Of a DNA stretch of 64,000 nucleotides, positions 12,218 to 25,175 are shown one piece after another (within the stretch, counting starts at the first letter, position 1; each line of letters opens with the position of its first letter). Location of the stretch: NCBI GenBank assembly GCA_006503535.1, contig QYRS01000001.1, positions 4,216,001 through 4,280,000 of the forward strand, read 5' to 3'. This stretch comes from Arthrinium phaeospermum. Its lineage: Eukaryota > Ascomycota > Sordariomycetes > Amphisphaeriales > Apiosporaceae. The notes beneath the pieces were generated by a model that saw only the letters and a list, made by a program, of their open reading frames with translations, did not search any database and was not told the origin of the DNA. Both the position numbers and the translations under genes were made by a program.

Positions 12218-13703
12218 ATGGATGAGGTCACGGCTACAAAGGCGGCTGCCGATGGGCAAGAGCATGACCCCGCCATGCCGAGTCGAAGTTTACGGCGCCC
12301 TTCAGCTGGTCACGAGTTCCAGCTTCCCTTCCGCGTTGTCCAGCCCAGCAGTTATCTCAGACCCAAATCCCAAAAGACCGTCACGTTCGAACCGGCGCCA
12401 ATGAGTCCCATCGATGAGGAACAGCTGCAGGGCCTGGTAAGCTCGCATTCGCACATTCCCCTTCTGTGCCTGTTTTTCCCCTGCCAGCTATCGCGTTGCG
12501 GTTGTCAGCGTGGCTAGAGACGCTTCGAAGACCCTGACTAGCCGATGCCATGGCTTGAGGTTACTTTGTCTTGTAACACCGTAGAAGTCGGCATATGCTA
12601 ACATTGACTGTCGTGGTCTAGCAAGGCGTGCGCGACTTCCTTCGGATACGGACTAGCTACGATGTCCTCCCCCTCTCGTTCCGCTTGATCGTTCTAGACA
12701 ATGATCTGCTGATCCGGAAGAGTCTGAGCATCCTGATTCAGAACAGTATGCCTTACCGCCAGATGCGAAAGACAAGATCGGTGTGGGAGCAACCCGATTG
12801 CTGACTGGACGTTTACAGATATCGTGTCCGCGCCCCTTTGGGACTCGCATAATGGGCGTTTTGCTGGACTGCTCACCAGCACCGATTTCATCAACGTGAT
12901 CCAATACTACAACCAGTTTCCGGAACAGATCGATAATGTCGAGAAGTTTCGGCTTAGTAGTCTCCGAGGTACGGTCCGACCTTACACAGCAAGGCGCAGG
13001 AGATGTCATGGAAAGCTAACATCCAGCTCTTTGTGCAGATATCGAGAAAGCGATCAACGTCCAGACGCTCGAGACGGTCTCGGTTCACCCTGGGCGCCCA
13101 CTATACGAGGCTTGCAGTCGCATGCTAAGGAGTCGGGCAAGACGCATACCATTAGTCGACGTGGATGATGAAACCGGACGCGAAACGGTGGTGAGCGTGA
13201 TAACGCAGTACCGCATCCTGAAGTTTATTGCGGTCAACACCGAGCAACACACCTCGCTGATGAAGAAGACGATTCGGGAAATCAACCTGGGAACCTACAC
13301 GGACCTCGCAACGTGCAAAATGACAGACTCGGTGCTCGATGTAATCAACTCGATGGTGGTTCGGAACATCTCTGCTGTGCCGGTTATCGACAAGAACAAT
13401 GTAGTGCTGAACGTCTTCGAGGCAGTCGATGTCATTCCGTGTATCAAGGGGGGCGCATACGAGGAACTCAAATCGACGGTTGGGGAAGCTCTTGCGCAAC
13501 GGCCTGAGGATTTCCCTGGCATCTACACATGCCAAGAGGACGATCGGCTGGACTCCATCTTCCAAACAGTACGCCAGTCTCGCGTGCATAGGCTGGTAGT
13601 CATTGACGACGATTGGCATCTGAAAGGCATCTTGTCCCTTTCCGATATCCTGAAATACGTCTTGTTCTACGGCGAGGAGGGAGAGTATTTCCCGCACACA
13701 TAG
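12218..13703 (+). CDS. SNF4: AMP-activated kinase gamma subunit Snf4 (four CBS motifs)
   Basis: Four exons: 12218-12436, 12622-12745, 12819-12968 and 13039-13703; 385 residues. After a ~75-residue disordered head, the core begins with [23 protein letters not shown]1 includes [23 protein letters not shown]2 [17 protein letters not shown] and [12 protein letters not shown]3 [20 protein letters not shown], and CBS4 [20 protein letters not shown] followed by [10 protein letters not shown]. Paired CBS motifs bind adenine nucleotides. The subunit holds the Snf1 heterotrimer active for glucose derepression, alternative carbon use and, in many fungi, cell-wall enzyme production. It ends EEGEYFPHT. 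All frames are intact. The first intron (185 bp) is longer than the others. Confidence 0.95.
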
Positions 13704-14394
13704 TGGCCGAGGTTCGGGCTATGCTACGACTGTCATGTTTTATCAAGAGGGAAATGGGTAGGCTAGGAGGCATTGCAATGGCGTAAGGCGTGTTCCGATG
13801 AGAAAGGGAAATACCAGGATCTCAGTTGGGAATTCATCTGCTTTCTGATAGAAATTCGGGTTTCCTTTGCGATATTCTTGTCGCCTTTCAGACAGAGGGG
13901 CGAGTGACTCTTGGTCCCTTCGAGCAGTATAGAATGTGAAGACCACCCTCGAAATTAATAGTCAATAATAACTCAATCTGTACATGTCTGCCTTGGTGTG
14001 GTGCAGTAATTTAATGTATCCATGCCTGGGACCTGTCTTCATGTTACACCAATATCCGAGAAGGTAATGGGTTTCTTTTGGCCTTTCTCTCATTTTTTAC
14101 AACTTTGTTGCTATTTCACAACACAGATGCCGGCATGGATATGTGGCAATGGAGCTCCCACTGTTATCTGATCGATTTGGTGCATTTACTTGCAACGGAA
14201 AGCACGAATGGCAGATTGGGGTGAAAGACAAGATTCGGTCTGCAACTTGACGGAAGGAGCAAAACCACAATTTCTTTGACGAACCCTTCACTACCACTTG
14301 AGACAAGATTTTGGTCCTCTGTTTGTATGTTGATTCTCCCTATTTCTTGACTTTCTGGCCACGAAGTTTGACCTAATCAATTCCCTTCTATTCC
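13704..14394. other. Intergenic between SNF4 and the RhoGAP gene
   Basis: SNF4 3' flank and RhoGAP upstream region. It is AT-rich around 13945-14060, fitting SNF4 3'-end formation. Pyrimidine-rich sequence (CTTCTATTCC-type) lies just before the RhoGAP start. No gene was seen. Confidence 0.5.
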
Positions 14395-17300
14395 ATGCCC
14401 CCCTTCTTTGGAAACGCTCAAATGCAGCCTTACAAACATGATACAGAGCCATCTTCTTTGAGGGGCAAGGGGAAGGCCAAGGCCATCTCGACTATGGGAG
14501 AACCCGCACCGCCACAGCTGCCTTCGTTTCCAAAGCAGACTGTGCCGTCACGCCCGCGCATTTCCCGTAATACCTTTTCTCGACCGCAGGATCCGTTGGG
14601 GGGATCCCAGACGGCCGGCAACCTCAATACATCTCATGATCGGGACCAAGCTGCTTATCGAAGCAGCACGACCTGGACCTCTTCAAGCGGGGATTTTGAC
14701 TTCAACTCCGAAGACGAAGAGGTTGAAGATCGAAGTTTCTTTGTAGGCGAGTACAACAAACTAGCAAAGAAGGTATGTCGAAGGCTTTACGAAAATGCTT
14801 TGCAACTAGGGCTAAATTGCAGCTAGCATGGCATACGATCAATCGTGCCCGGAGACTTCCCTTCAGTTTCTGTAAGTCGCTAGGCCTTTACCACGCCGAC
14901 ATTAGCTGAATCACAGCCAGGAACACCAGGAACCTCCGTCCAAATCTCTCCCAGAAAGGAAGAACAACTGGATCTCTCGAGTTTTGCGGCAAACCTCGAA
15001 CGGCCAAACGAATCCAGACTCAGCGAAGCCAACCGAGCGTCTTCAACACCGCCGCAGTATCAGTGATATCGCGCTGAACTTCGTCTATAATCAAAGAAAG
15101 GCTTCGTTAACGCATGAAGACCTACGCGGCTTGGTTCGACTATGTGGGAAAAGCACCCTCTATTTACCTGTCGAATATGCGCCTGGCTTATTGACCCTCC
15201 CGACTTGCTTTCGTGCGACGGCACATTATCTCATCCAGCACGGTTTGTGACTTTCAAGCCCCCTCAAAGTGCAGACAAGATACTGACAAAGTCTCCTACA
15301 GCAAGTAGTCAAGGCATCTTTCGAATTCCGGGATCGGTGCGGATTGTCAACGCCCTTTACGACTACTATATTGCAGATGAAAGGAATGAAGAGATTGCCA
15401 CGACTACTCGGTGCCCGAACTTGCCCACACACCTCAACTGTAGCGTACATGATGTTGCTTCTACATTCAAGCGTTTATTGGCTGGCCTCCCAGGCGGTAT
15501 TCTGGGGTCCCTGGGCCTCTTCGATGCATTGGTCGCCATACACACTCAGTTACACGCAGACCCGGAATCGACGGAAACGAAAGGGGGCAAGTTGCGAGCC
15601 AGACTTATCGCGCTTGCAGTTGGGACAGTCAAGTCGAGGTACAGACGGGAACTGATATGTGCTGTGTTCGGCATACTCTGCCTCGTTGGTCGCGTGGCAG
15701 AACTTGCCCCCAGAGAAGATACCAAGGGTAGACCGCTACCGACATTTGATCTGATGGGCTATAATGCACTGGCAATCATATTTGGCCCTCTTCTTGTTGG
15801 GGACTTGATCAATTCCTACAGCATGAAAGTTGCCGATCCCGCTGCCGGGTTGGTGCTTTTGCCCGTTTCGCCTCCCAAATCGAAAAAGCAGAAGCGGACC
15901 AGAGTTCCAAAGGACCAAATGCCTTCCATGCCGACTATCGATCGCATACATGTCGCAAATGATATAACGGAGATGCTCATTGTCCACTGGAGAGACGTGG
16001 TGCGTCACCTGAGGAGTATGAGTGCGCTGCGTCCTCCCAACGCCGACCCTCTATACTCTGGCTCAAGAGCGAGGAGGAATCTGCTCAACTCCTCTGCATC
16101 GGAGACCTTCTCTCTGCGGAAACCCCCTGACTGGAGTGCTCATAAGTCTTCCAGTCAATATAGACCAAGGTCCAACGCGTCGATTGCCGCCAGCCCTACG
16201 CCGTCGTCGAGTAAGTCCCCAGCTTCTCATGAGTTACTGACACTGACCCCGACAGAGGTCGGCCCCTCAAGATCTCGTATGAATTCAGCGGCTCCAATGG
16301 AGCCGCTGTCGGTCAGGCGACAACGTGTACAGACATCGAGCTCTGTTGCACCACACAGACTGCCGCGGGGCCAGTCTCTCAACGCTCTCTCGCCCACTGC
16401 CGAGGAAAGCCCCATAGCAAATCATCATTTCGACGACCTCGAGTTTGACCCTATCGCCTCATCCACTCCTAAGTCTTATAGAAGCAAAACCCACAATAGC
16501 TTGATGAACGATGAGTTCGCTAGCAGTAACGAAGCATTGAAGATGCAGTCTCGTAGTTTCCTCAGGGATTCGGCATCCGGCGCGTCAGCCTCGGACTCAG
16601 CCATGCCAGGCTTCAGTGTACAACAATTGGAGGCTATCAAAGGAACTGGCCCTGACGCAGAAGGGCAACATTTCTACGAAAATCCTCATGGGCTAGATGC
16701 AAGCAAATATTCTGGTTTTCCGGCTACGCTCTACGAAACATTTGCAAAGCAGAGGGCGGCCAGTACAACTTTTCAGCAGGAATCAGCCTCTAGCAGTGGT
16801 CTGAGAGCCCAATCTCGAGCTCCCTCCGCTGGGAAAACCCCTCTGAAGTACGAACGTCTTCCGTCCGTGAAGAAAGCCCTTCCGCCTCTGCCAACAAGCC
16901 CAATAGAGGGTCAGGTACTCGCGTCAGAACAGCAACTTCATACAGATCAAAAGATGGAGCCCAAGGTTGTCGATAATCTGGCTAATACGATACATGGTCC
17001 CAATACAATTCAACCTATAGCATCAGAGAGTGAAGAGATTTCACCATTCTCGGGAGCAGAGACATTTCCCAGTTTCCATCCGTCGATTGTGGAAAATGCC
17101 AAGAGCCCCCCAGAGCAAATGCTAGTTCCTGCGCAAACGACGAAGAACGAAACCGACCCAGCTCTTGAGAAGAAAACGGCTTCAGATAAGTCTGGCCCGT
17201 GGTCTTTGCGATATATCTTGGGTAGAAAGTCTCCTTCAGCTGGCCAGGCTGATAAAACTGCCGAACGGCTCATTGATGCTCCCACTACAAAGTCAAGCCC

Positions 17301-18897
17301 TATATCGCGCTGGAAGGAGCTCGTCAGGAACAGTCCTACATCACCCTTAGCGGCGTTGAGGGAGAGAAGATTATTTCGCGCCTCTGGCCACGAATCACCC
17401 CAACGAAGTGCCGAGTCCAACGAGACCATTGAGAAGAAGCCTGCCACGCCAGAATGGAAACGAAAACTTCTCTCCAGGAAGCAGGAAGACCAGAAGAAAC
17501 CAGCCACTCTTTCGCCTGACAAGAGACTTGTGTTCGAGAAGCCTCCCCAATCGAGTCCGAAAAGACCAAACGTATCACCAACCAAAGTCAATACTGGTTC
17601 GCCAATTAAGGCGGGACCGAAATCGACCAATCGTCCACTCTCGCAGAGGTCGACTTCGCGTCCCGTTGGAGGTGCAGTAAAAGCAATGACAGCTTTGTTT
17701 GACAACGTTTCTAATGATTCGCCAGACGGCCCCTTGGCTGGTAGATCTCGCAGTGACCTCAGGAGTTCCGCTAGTTTTGCCTCTGGACACATCAAGACAC
17801 AATCACCTGCCAAGTCTACTAAGTCAGCTGCGGTTCCATCTCATGCCGTACCACAGACTCCCAGCAAGAAGCACCGCGATGATTCTGGTGGTACCGGTAT
17901 TGCTTCTGGCAGTATCTGCCGCACCTCTGTCGGGCGCAGAAAGCAGACAACAACAGGCTCGAGTATCCAAAATACGCCCTCCACGTTCCCCAAGGTCTCT
18001 CTGAGGCCTACCGGGTTCATATTTTCCGCCGCAAGGAATGAGCCAAAGATTCCACCCTCTAAGGCGCCTTCGCGAGACCGAGAACTTAGCCGTCCACCAT
18101 CGCTCGGAACCATGATTCCACCTCGTGAGGAGCCGCCCGTAGCGCAGCATCTGAATTTTGCACGGCCACCTTCTGCATCCTCTTCCCATAGTCACATAGG
18201 TGCTCAGCCTCCTGGAGATGATGCCTCGATCACACAAGGTAGCCCGCTGCCGGTTTCTGGGGAAAGTTCACGACCCAAAAATGGGAATGGGTTGTTACAC
18301 GAGCAGATACGCCGCCTGCAAAGGCAGTTGGAGTCGAAGAGTGAAGAGGTCCTGCAACTGAAACGCCAGCTCGAAACAAGAGAGAATTTGGATATCGGTA
18401 CACTGAGCGAGAAACTGCGGGAGGCTAAACGGGACTGCGCGATGTGGCGTGACCGAGCTGAGGCCGCCGAGAAGAGGATTGCCGTTTTCGAAAAGTTCGC
18501 AGCCAAAGCACGAGCACTGAGAGGCGGCAACACTCCTGCTGAAAATCAAGAGAGGAAAGAGGGATTGGATGAGGAAGGACCTGGTCTGGGTAGTGTCAAG
18601 CTCACAAGACAGAGTACTCCATTGGCCACCCTAAGAAGCGAATCGGAGGCAACAGCACATACAGAAGACCAGGAGACTTTCAACGACAGGCTTCGAAGAA
18701 GTATGAGGCAGGGTACAAGGCCTGTAGGAGACGGCGCGATGAGCTCGCCTTCGGGTGACGAGTCTATGATGGATCTCGGCCTCAAGAGCTTGCCCCAGAG
18801 CACAGAGTACCTGCCCCTGACCTGGCGTGGTAATGCCATGTGGGCGGCGGTTCGGGAACTACTTGATATGCAGGATGAGATGGAGAGCGGTTCGTAG
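14395..18897 (+). CDS. Large RhoGAP-domain protein with disordered tail and C-terminal coiled coil
   Basis: Four exons: 14395-14772, 14827-14871 (45 nt), 14921-15242 and 15302-18897; 1446 residues. Splice choice at exon 2 (CTAG at 14823-14826) gives YNKLAKK-HGIRSIVPGDF, keeping phase 0. The RhoGAP domain covers about residues 200-400. It has PVEYAPGLLTLPTCF, QGIFRIPGS (Arg of FRIPG near residue 256 is the expected arginine finger), VHDVASTFKRLLAGLPGGIL, and the downstream FGPLLVGDL. Residues ~450-1230 are Ser/Pro/Lys-rich and disordered with many SP/TP sites, suggesting phosphorylation control. Residues ~1245-1325 form a heptad-rich coiled coil (LLHEQIRRLQRQLESKSEEV). It should accelerate GTP hydrolysis by a Rho or Cdc42 protein; the target cannot be told from sequence. 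Confidence 0.9.
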
Positions 18898-20990
18898 TTA
18901 TGTTTTGTATGTCTCTGATAGCCGGACTAATAGGTAATGGCAAACATCTCGCTACCAGGCGAGGTGACATAGTTGAACTATGTTTTATGCAGCGAAAGGA
19001 GAGGGAGCAAGCAGCTTGGCGTATCTGATAGTCCTCGTTTAGATGTTCGCGTAGCATAATTCCTAATCTTTAGTCCAAATCGAAGTGTTTACGGGGAAAG
19101 TGGCGAGTTCTCGTTTGCCCAAGGCCTCTATACCAAGTGTATGGATTTTGAGAAGTTGGCTCTGCAGGCTATGTTGGCAGGGCGCCCCTTTTCCTGGCCA
19201 GCAAGGTGGTGGGAACAACCTACGTATCAGTTCTCCATAAACTCACAAGAGCGAAGTTGCCCAGTTGCAGCGCTCGCTTTGGTATCGTGCGGAACAGATA
19301 CTGAAAAGTCTCACGATAGTTAATCAAGTAAGTACCCATTCGAATGAAACAACGACAGCATTTTTGTATGTATTTCTTCTTAGCGTAATGGTGTTTGCTG
19401 GCATCATATCGCCACCCTCGAGATGGTCGTCGACTACCTCTCCAAAGAGGGTTGATACAAATACGGACCCGAGTCTCACTCGGGATCACATAACTGCAAG
19501 TTGAAGTTTTTTATGGCATTGGTTGGTGCTGATCGTTTGGACATGGTAGACGAGCCTTCGCTTCCTGGCACATGAGCTGGAAAATCGACAAGATGCAGAG
19601 CTCAGCCTGTCTTGATTTTCCAGCAGGCTTCTAGTCTTGTTCATTCACCTCTTCTTTAACCTAGCTAGAGGCAGCTACTGCAAGCGGCGCATAGTAGCCT
19701 ACTACTACCACCTAGGTACTTACTTCACCGCAGGATGGGTGTGGAACGACTAAGGTGGCCTTTTATGGAAGTGGTTGGATCGGTCCTAAATCCGGCACGA
19801 CTGTGCCTAGCTTTGGTAGTATGTGTAAGCAGATATCAACCAATGGATGAATGTGGCACGCACTTGACAAGACCCTGGATTTGTCGACGGGCAATGGCGG
19901 GGCGGGTAGATAGATTCAAAAGTGATAAGCTGTATGTCATGTATGTAATATGTCAAGCAAAGCGAGAAGATCATCACTTGTTACCGGTTAAGTCGCACGC
20001 TCGTGTGCAAGGGCGTTTCACCCAAGCGAATCTATGGCTGCATTTGGCTTCGTTTGAGACGGACAACGCAGCATAACAGCATAACGAACTGGACGTTTAT
20101 CGTAGATCAGCTCAAATCCATAGGGAGCAGGCACGCAGGCAGCAGGCTCGAGGCAGGTGGCATGAAGCAAAGCTCGGGCCTGAACCCCTCATTCCGAGGG
20201 CAAAGGTGGGGGTGCTGGGTGCCTGCCGGGCGGCCAGGTGTCGCATTTACAGGAGGCGGGCGGGATTATGAAAGCCTTATCAAGCAAGCTGCATCCCCCG
20301 AACCAAACTGTCCACCTTTCAACGGCCATGCGGAATTGCAGCGGTGACTGGAGGAGGCATTGCAGTATGGCAATCGCATCGTAGAACAAATTATATGACA
20401 TCACCGGAAGAACCTACCAGACTTGAAGGGTTCGTGGTGCGAATGAACATGACATAGGTTGGTATTTGCGTGTAAATCCGGTAGTTCCGATAAACCGATA
20501 GATGGCCTCGTGGCATACTACTATGTAGATTAGGTGGCAGTGGTGTCTTAGCTAAAGGAGAGATCATCATGCTACTACTAATCGGCCAAGCTTGCTTGCA
20601 TAATCTAAAAGTAAGCAGAGCTGGCAGGCCAGATTTGCGGACCCCTGAAATCCTCCGCGGTGGAGCATATAGTGTCGCCAATTGGCGATACCACCCCGGC
20701 GATTCAGGAACCACCCTCACCTTAGTATATTCCCGTTCCATCCTCTTCTATCGCATTGCCCATTACTTACGCGGCCCGTATCTGGTTGCTGTAGCGTCAG
20801 TCAGTGTCCCCCCCCAACTTCCTAAACACCTGCCTCCAGTTGCAGTTCAGTTGTCTCTCCCCCAAGCTCCAGACGAGTTCCACTTTATTGACAACCTGGC
20901 CCTGCTCGTGTCGTTCCAGTAGTCTAGTAGAATCGTCTCCGCCGCCCAAGTCGGTTGTACCATCAGCGTTGTGAAATAAATACCGTCGCG
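18898..20990. other. Intergenic upstream of the nitroreductase gene, with a pyrimidine-rich promoter stretch
   Basis: Most of this 2.1-kb stretch has no recognisable content. From about 20700 to 20935 the + strand becomes C/T-rich (for example the C-run near 20811-20818 and CTCTCCCCC near 20853), a common feature of strong fungal promoters just before transcription start. Small ORFs (to 117 codons) have no supporting motif. Confidence 0.5.
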
Positions 20991-21980
20991 ATGCGCCCCC
21001 AACTCTTCGCTGTCACTTCCTCCCTTTTCCGATCCACTACAGCTCGCCTATATCCCTCATCGTCTTCTCTCGCTCTTCCCGGTCTCCTTCTCGCAGGACA
21101 TCATCCTTTCGCCGTAAAAGCCCAACCTCAATACCAAGCCCAACAGCAGGTTCTCTACACATCCCAAACCGCCGCCAACATGTCTGCCACCCCCATCAGC
21201 GCCAACTCGGTCTTGGACCTCATCAAGAACCGCCGCACCTACTACCCTCTGTCCAAGGACCTGCCCATCAGCGGCGAGCGCGTCTCCGAGATCGTCAAGG
21301 AGGCCGTCCTCCACACCCCGTCCTCCTTCAACGCCCAGTCCAACCGCGTCATCGTCCTCCTCGGCGCCGACCACGAGAAGCTCTGGGACATCGCCACTGA
21401 TATCCTCAAGGCCATTGTCCCCGCCGAGGCCTTCCAGGCCACCGCCGACAAGATGGGCATGTTCAAGGGCGCCGCCGGTACCGTAAGTTCTCACGTGTCC
21501 TACCTACCGTTGCATTCCACCCCACCATGAGTTTGGAGGGGGTCCAAGCAACCGCAACCCCCCGCTACAAGCTGCCCCTCCATCGTGGATTACCGTACCC
21601 CTGCCACCACCACCACCCCCTTAGCGAGTGCCAGTTATTAACACGTATCCTCCAAACAGGTCCTCTTCTTCGAGGACGAGAAGACCGTCCAGAAGCAGCA
21701 GGCCGACTACCCCATGTACGCCGACAAGTTCCCCGGCTGGGCCACCCAGTCGGACGCCATGCTGCAGTTCGTTGTCTGGACCGCGCTCGAGGCCGAGGGC
21801 GCCATCGGCGCCAACCTGCAGCACTACAACCCCCTCATCAACGAGAAGGTCGCGGCCCAGTGGAACGTCCCCTCGGACTGGAAGCTCAACGCCCAGCTCG
21901 TCTTTGGCGGCAAGACCGGCGACGCCGGCCCCAAGAGCCAGATCCCCGTCGAGGAGCGCGTCAAGGTCTTCGGTGCTTAA
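20991..21980 (+). CDS. Nitroreductase-family oxidoreductase (fungal Frm2/Hbn1 type), two in-frame starts
   Basis: Exons 20991-21482 and 21660-21980, joined in phase 0. The first ATG gives 270 residues, the second ATG (21180) gives 207, the usual length of the family. The core begins SVLDLIKNRRTYYPLSKDLP, with VLHTPSSFNAQSNRVIVLLG as the FMN-contact region, then GTVLFFEDEKTVQKQQ and the GAIGANLQHYNP helix region; it ends PVEERVKVFGA. Family members are FMN-dependent NAD(P)H oxidoreductases linked to lipid signalling and redox stress. The extra 63 residues (RPQLFAVTSSLFRSTTARLY...) are Arg/Ser/Leu-rich with no acidic residue at the start, like a mitochondrial presequence. The second ATG has A at -3, the first G at -3. 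Either or both may be used; which one is inference. Confidence 0.88.
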
Positions 21981-23322
21981 GCGTGCTCTCTCTGATCTGA
22001 GAGTGTGGGATGGAAAAAGAAAAGATGATTGGAATTCAACAAAGCGACTTAAAATTTATGACATGATATGAATATGTGTTTTCTGGTTCTTGCGATCCGG
22101 CTTCTTCGATGATGATCAGGATCGCAATAGATACCTTGTTAGATCGTATAGAGAGAGATCGCAGACAGACCTTGAGGGAGTGGGTTGCCCCTAGACATAG
22201 AGACTCAAGACCTCGATCTGATACTGCAATTAAATCAATGCGATTCTGAAGACAAAAAACCCAAATACCTACTTCACTGTGAGATATGCTTCGTCTTGTA
22301 ATATTCCCTAATCGCGATACTTCGAACATCGTCAAATCGGGTGTTCGCTGGGAAGACAGGACGTCAAGTTAAAGAAGCCCCTTTACCCAATTGATTGATT
22401 GATTGGCCTATGCAGAATGACTAATAACTCAATATGGAAGCCCTCTCCCAATGCCATTAGTTGCATGAGGTATGTACGTAGTAGGTGGCGTTCGTACCTA
22501 AAAAGCAAATTGGGTGCATAATGACGGCGGATGTCTGCTTCATTAGGGGATGATGACCGCGCGCCCCCTCACGAAGTCACCCCCTCCCAACTTAGGCTTT
22601 CCATCACGTGGGCTGGCCGCCTCGGACAAGGTAACTGGTGTACCGTCGTAAACTCGTACTGCATGAGAGAAACTATGAGTATATAGGGTAGTACCTTGCT
22701 GAATACAGAGCCGAGGAAGTTGGACGGCATTGCTATACTCGTTGTATTTGCGGCCCGAGTATGGTATGCATACAGTACCTACCTATACTTGAACGTTGGC
22801 AACTATCCACTTTATGAATCTGGGCCTGGAATCCCAGGAAATCCCGAGTTGTGTCGGACAACACAAAATTCAAGTGGCTGCAAAAACTTATTTTGCCTGC
22901 TTATTTCCTTTATGTACAAAATTGCTTTTGAATTTCGATACGCAGTAGAAGCGTGCAGGTTTTGCTGATACTCTTGGATCAATGCAATGCCACCTCTTGT
23001 CGTAACACTGAAACCGTGCGCCCTAGCACCACTTCTTGTGGTATTTCCCTCCATCTTTTCTGATGTGCATAGTTTCGAAGGGCACCATGGAGAAATCCAC
23101 CCCTTTCCCTGAATGGCAGGATGAGGGTGGAGGTTCTTTGCTCCTGCTGATAAAATAATGCAACAACCCCTTGACCAGTCCCATATTATATGACCCTCCC
23201 TAAAAGCATCTCCAGTCGCAGCCTAGAAGCTATCCAATAAGTTGGGTATCATTATCATGAGGTGAGCGGCGAATGTCCAAATGGCATGGCTGTAGTCGAG
23301 CTCATATGCCTCTGACAGCTGC
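21981..23322. other. Convergent 3' flanks of the nitroreductase and Dcr2-like genes
   Basis: 1.3 kb between two 3' ends. AT-rich sequence near 22040-22080 and 22245-22300 may carry polyadenylation sites. A few ATTGATTGATTG-type short runs occur near 22391-22402. No gene was supported. Confidence 0.5.
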
Positions 23323-25175
23323 TCATTCCGTGCTGAGTGGCACAAGGTTTCCTCCTTGGAAGATCACCTGCCGGTCGATTTGTTTCTCCGTCTCGTTGTA
23401 CTCCAATCGCTTGTATGTCACGATGCTGCCCTCGTTCATGTCGAAATCGAAGAACCGCATGCGGCGGATGTAGTTGTCGTAACCGCCGTAGCCCCCAAAT
23501 CCAACGCCTCCGCCGTAACACATCCACAGCTTGGGATTGAGGTTTTCGTCTGCGGACAAAGTGCAATAGTCATTTGCGTGGTCGCTGGATATCGTGTCAG
23601 TACTAAAAGAGAGGATTCGCACAGGAATGAACTTACTGCCCGCAGCTCACCATGACGACACCTTGCTCAATCAGGGCGTCGCGGAACCCTGAGTTGTACA
23701 CGGGTGCCGTCACGCCTTCTCTCCATTCGCCCAGCCGGGAAGCTTCCACATCCCGGTATTCCGGTAGGGGGATGTGAATAAAAGCAGCGTTCATATGAAT
23801 ACCACTGTACTCCTTGTGCTTCTTCCGTAAGCCTGCAGAAGTCTGCTTAAACCAGTCGATCTGGTTCTTCTTGATCCAATCGTAGCCTTGCCACTGCCTC
23901 TCGTCGGGTGAGTATGAATGCGAATCCAGAAGCCACAGAGTCAATGCTGAGTGTTTCGAGCCTCCCCGGGCAAGGACTTCAATATAGTAGTTCCCGACGC
24001 CATCGATGTCATCCGGCCCTGCTCGAGATAGCGAGTAGGGCAGGGACTCGACTAGGGCCATCTGCCCTCTTCGCCCCAAAGCTCCCTCATCATCGTGATT
24101 GCCGAAAATGGAGACATAGGGAATCTTGCGCTTGATTAGGGGTTGGGCATATTTAAAAATTGCCTATGCAAAGTTAGTAGCCAATTATTGATCATGTAGG
24201 AGTATATTGCAGCCATACCGAGGCCGCATCAGGGGCGGTATCCCCATTGACTTGATCCCCACTCAAGACGACCAAATCGGGCTTTTCCTCGTCTAGTAGT
24301 TTGGTGACGAAGTCCATGGTGCGCGGATCGGCCATGCACTTCCCTCCGTTGTACTCGTCGGGCACGGGGTCGCGGCAAGCGCCGGTGCCAGTGCTCAAGT
24401 GCAGGTCCGCCAGCTGCATGATCTTGAACCTGCCGCTGTCTTTAACCCGCGGCTGCGGCCGCGCCGGCTCGATATGCTTGCCCCTTCGAACGGTGATATG
24501 CGCCGCCGGGATCGCCGCGTCCGCATCCAGCAGCAGGGGCAAGCCCACAATGTCCCACCCCTCTCGCGCATCGACGGCGTCGTCGCCGAAGAGAACATCC
24601 ACGGCCGTGACGGCCTTCTTAGAGTCGCTCGCGTGCGCCTTGGACGACCTCTGGACCCACAGGCCGGCGGGCCGCTTCTCCCACTTGGCGTCGGCCTGGC
24701 CCTTGGTGCTACTCGAGGGGTCCAGGACGCCGACCGTCACGTCCATGACGACCTGGTCGCCGGGGACCAGCTCCTCCTCCTTCTGGCGCCGGACGTGAAC
24801 GTAGGCGCTAGTCACCCACCCTTTGCCCAGGTACAAGTCCTTCTCGACACGGTGCCATAGGTCCTTGTCGAGCTTGCATGATGAGAACAGGTTGACCGAC
24901 GAGCAGGTCGTGATGGTGACGTCGGTTACCACCAGCCCCGGGTGGTGCTGGGGCATGTATTCGTGGATCGCATTGGGGAGGACGCGGAAATTGCGATCGA
25001 TGAAGAAGACGACGAGGAAGGTGAAGAGCGCAGCGGCCGACAGCTGGCTAATGGTTCGAACCTAAGTGTGCGCAAGAGTGTCGCGTGTCAGAAACCTGTA
25101 CTGCCTATATTGTACATGCGCACCTAGAAAAGAGCAAAAAGAGCAATAATGACTACTCACTATTCGGCGTGTCAT
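23323..25175 (-). CDS. DCR2: Dcr2-like calcineurin-family metallophosphoesterase, membrane-anchored
   Basis: Four exons: 25161-25175 (15 nt), 24219-25061, 23637-24163 and 23323-23584; 548 residues. The tiny first exon encodes MTRRI and joins VRTISQLSAAALFTFLVVFF, giving a single N-terminal membrane segment. The metallophosphoesterase motifs are in order: KIMQLADLHLSTG, DLVVLSGDQVNGD, IPYVSIFGNHDDE, AAFIHIPLPEY, and VSCGHDHANDYC, the last formed across the third intron. These are the metal ligands of the PP2B/purple-acid fold. The C-terminal MCYGGGVGFGGYGGYDN with IRRMRFF is typical of fungal Dcr2/Sia1 proteins. In yeast, Dcr2 antagonises the unfolded-protein response by dephosphorylating Ire1 and affects START. 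The family is firm; the exact role is inferred. Confidence 0.9.

Noticed and set aside
14823..14871. Alternative acceptor (GCAG at 14819-14822) for RhoGAP exon 2
   Set aside because: It gives a phase that cannot join exon 3. The CTAG acceptor at 14826 keeps phase and the KKHGIRSIVPGDF consensus.
17010..17813. 267-codon minus-strand ORF within the RhoGAP gene
   Set aside because: Lies wholly opposite the disordered part of the RhoGAP exon; no motif, no splice or promoter context.
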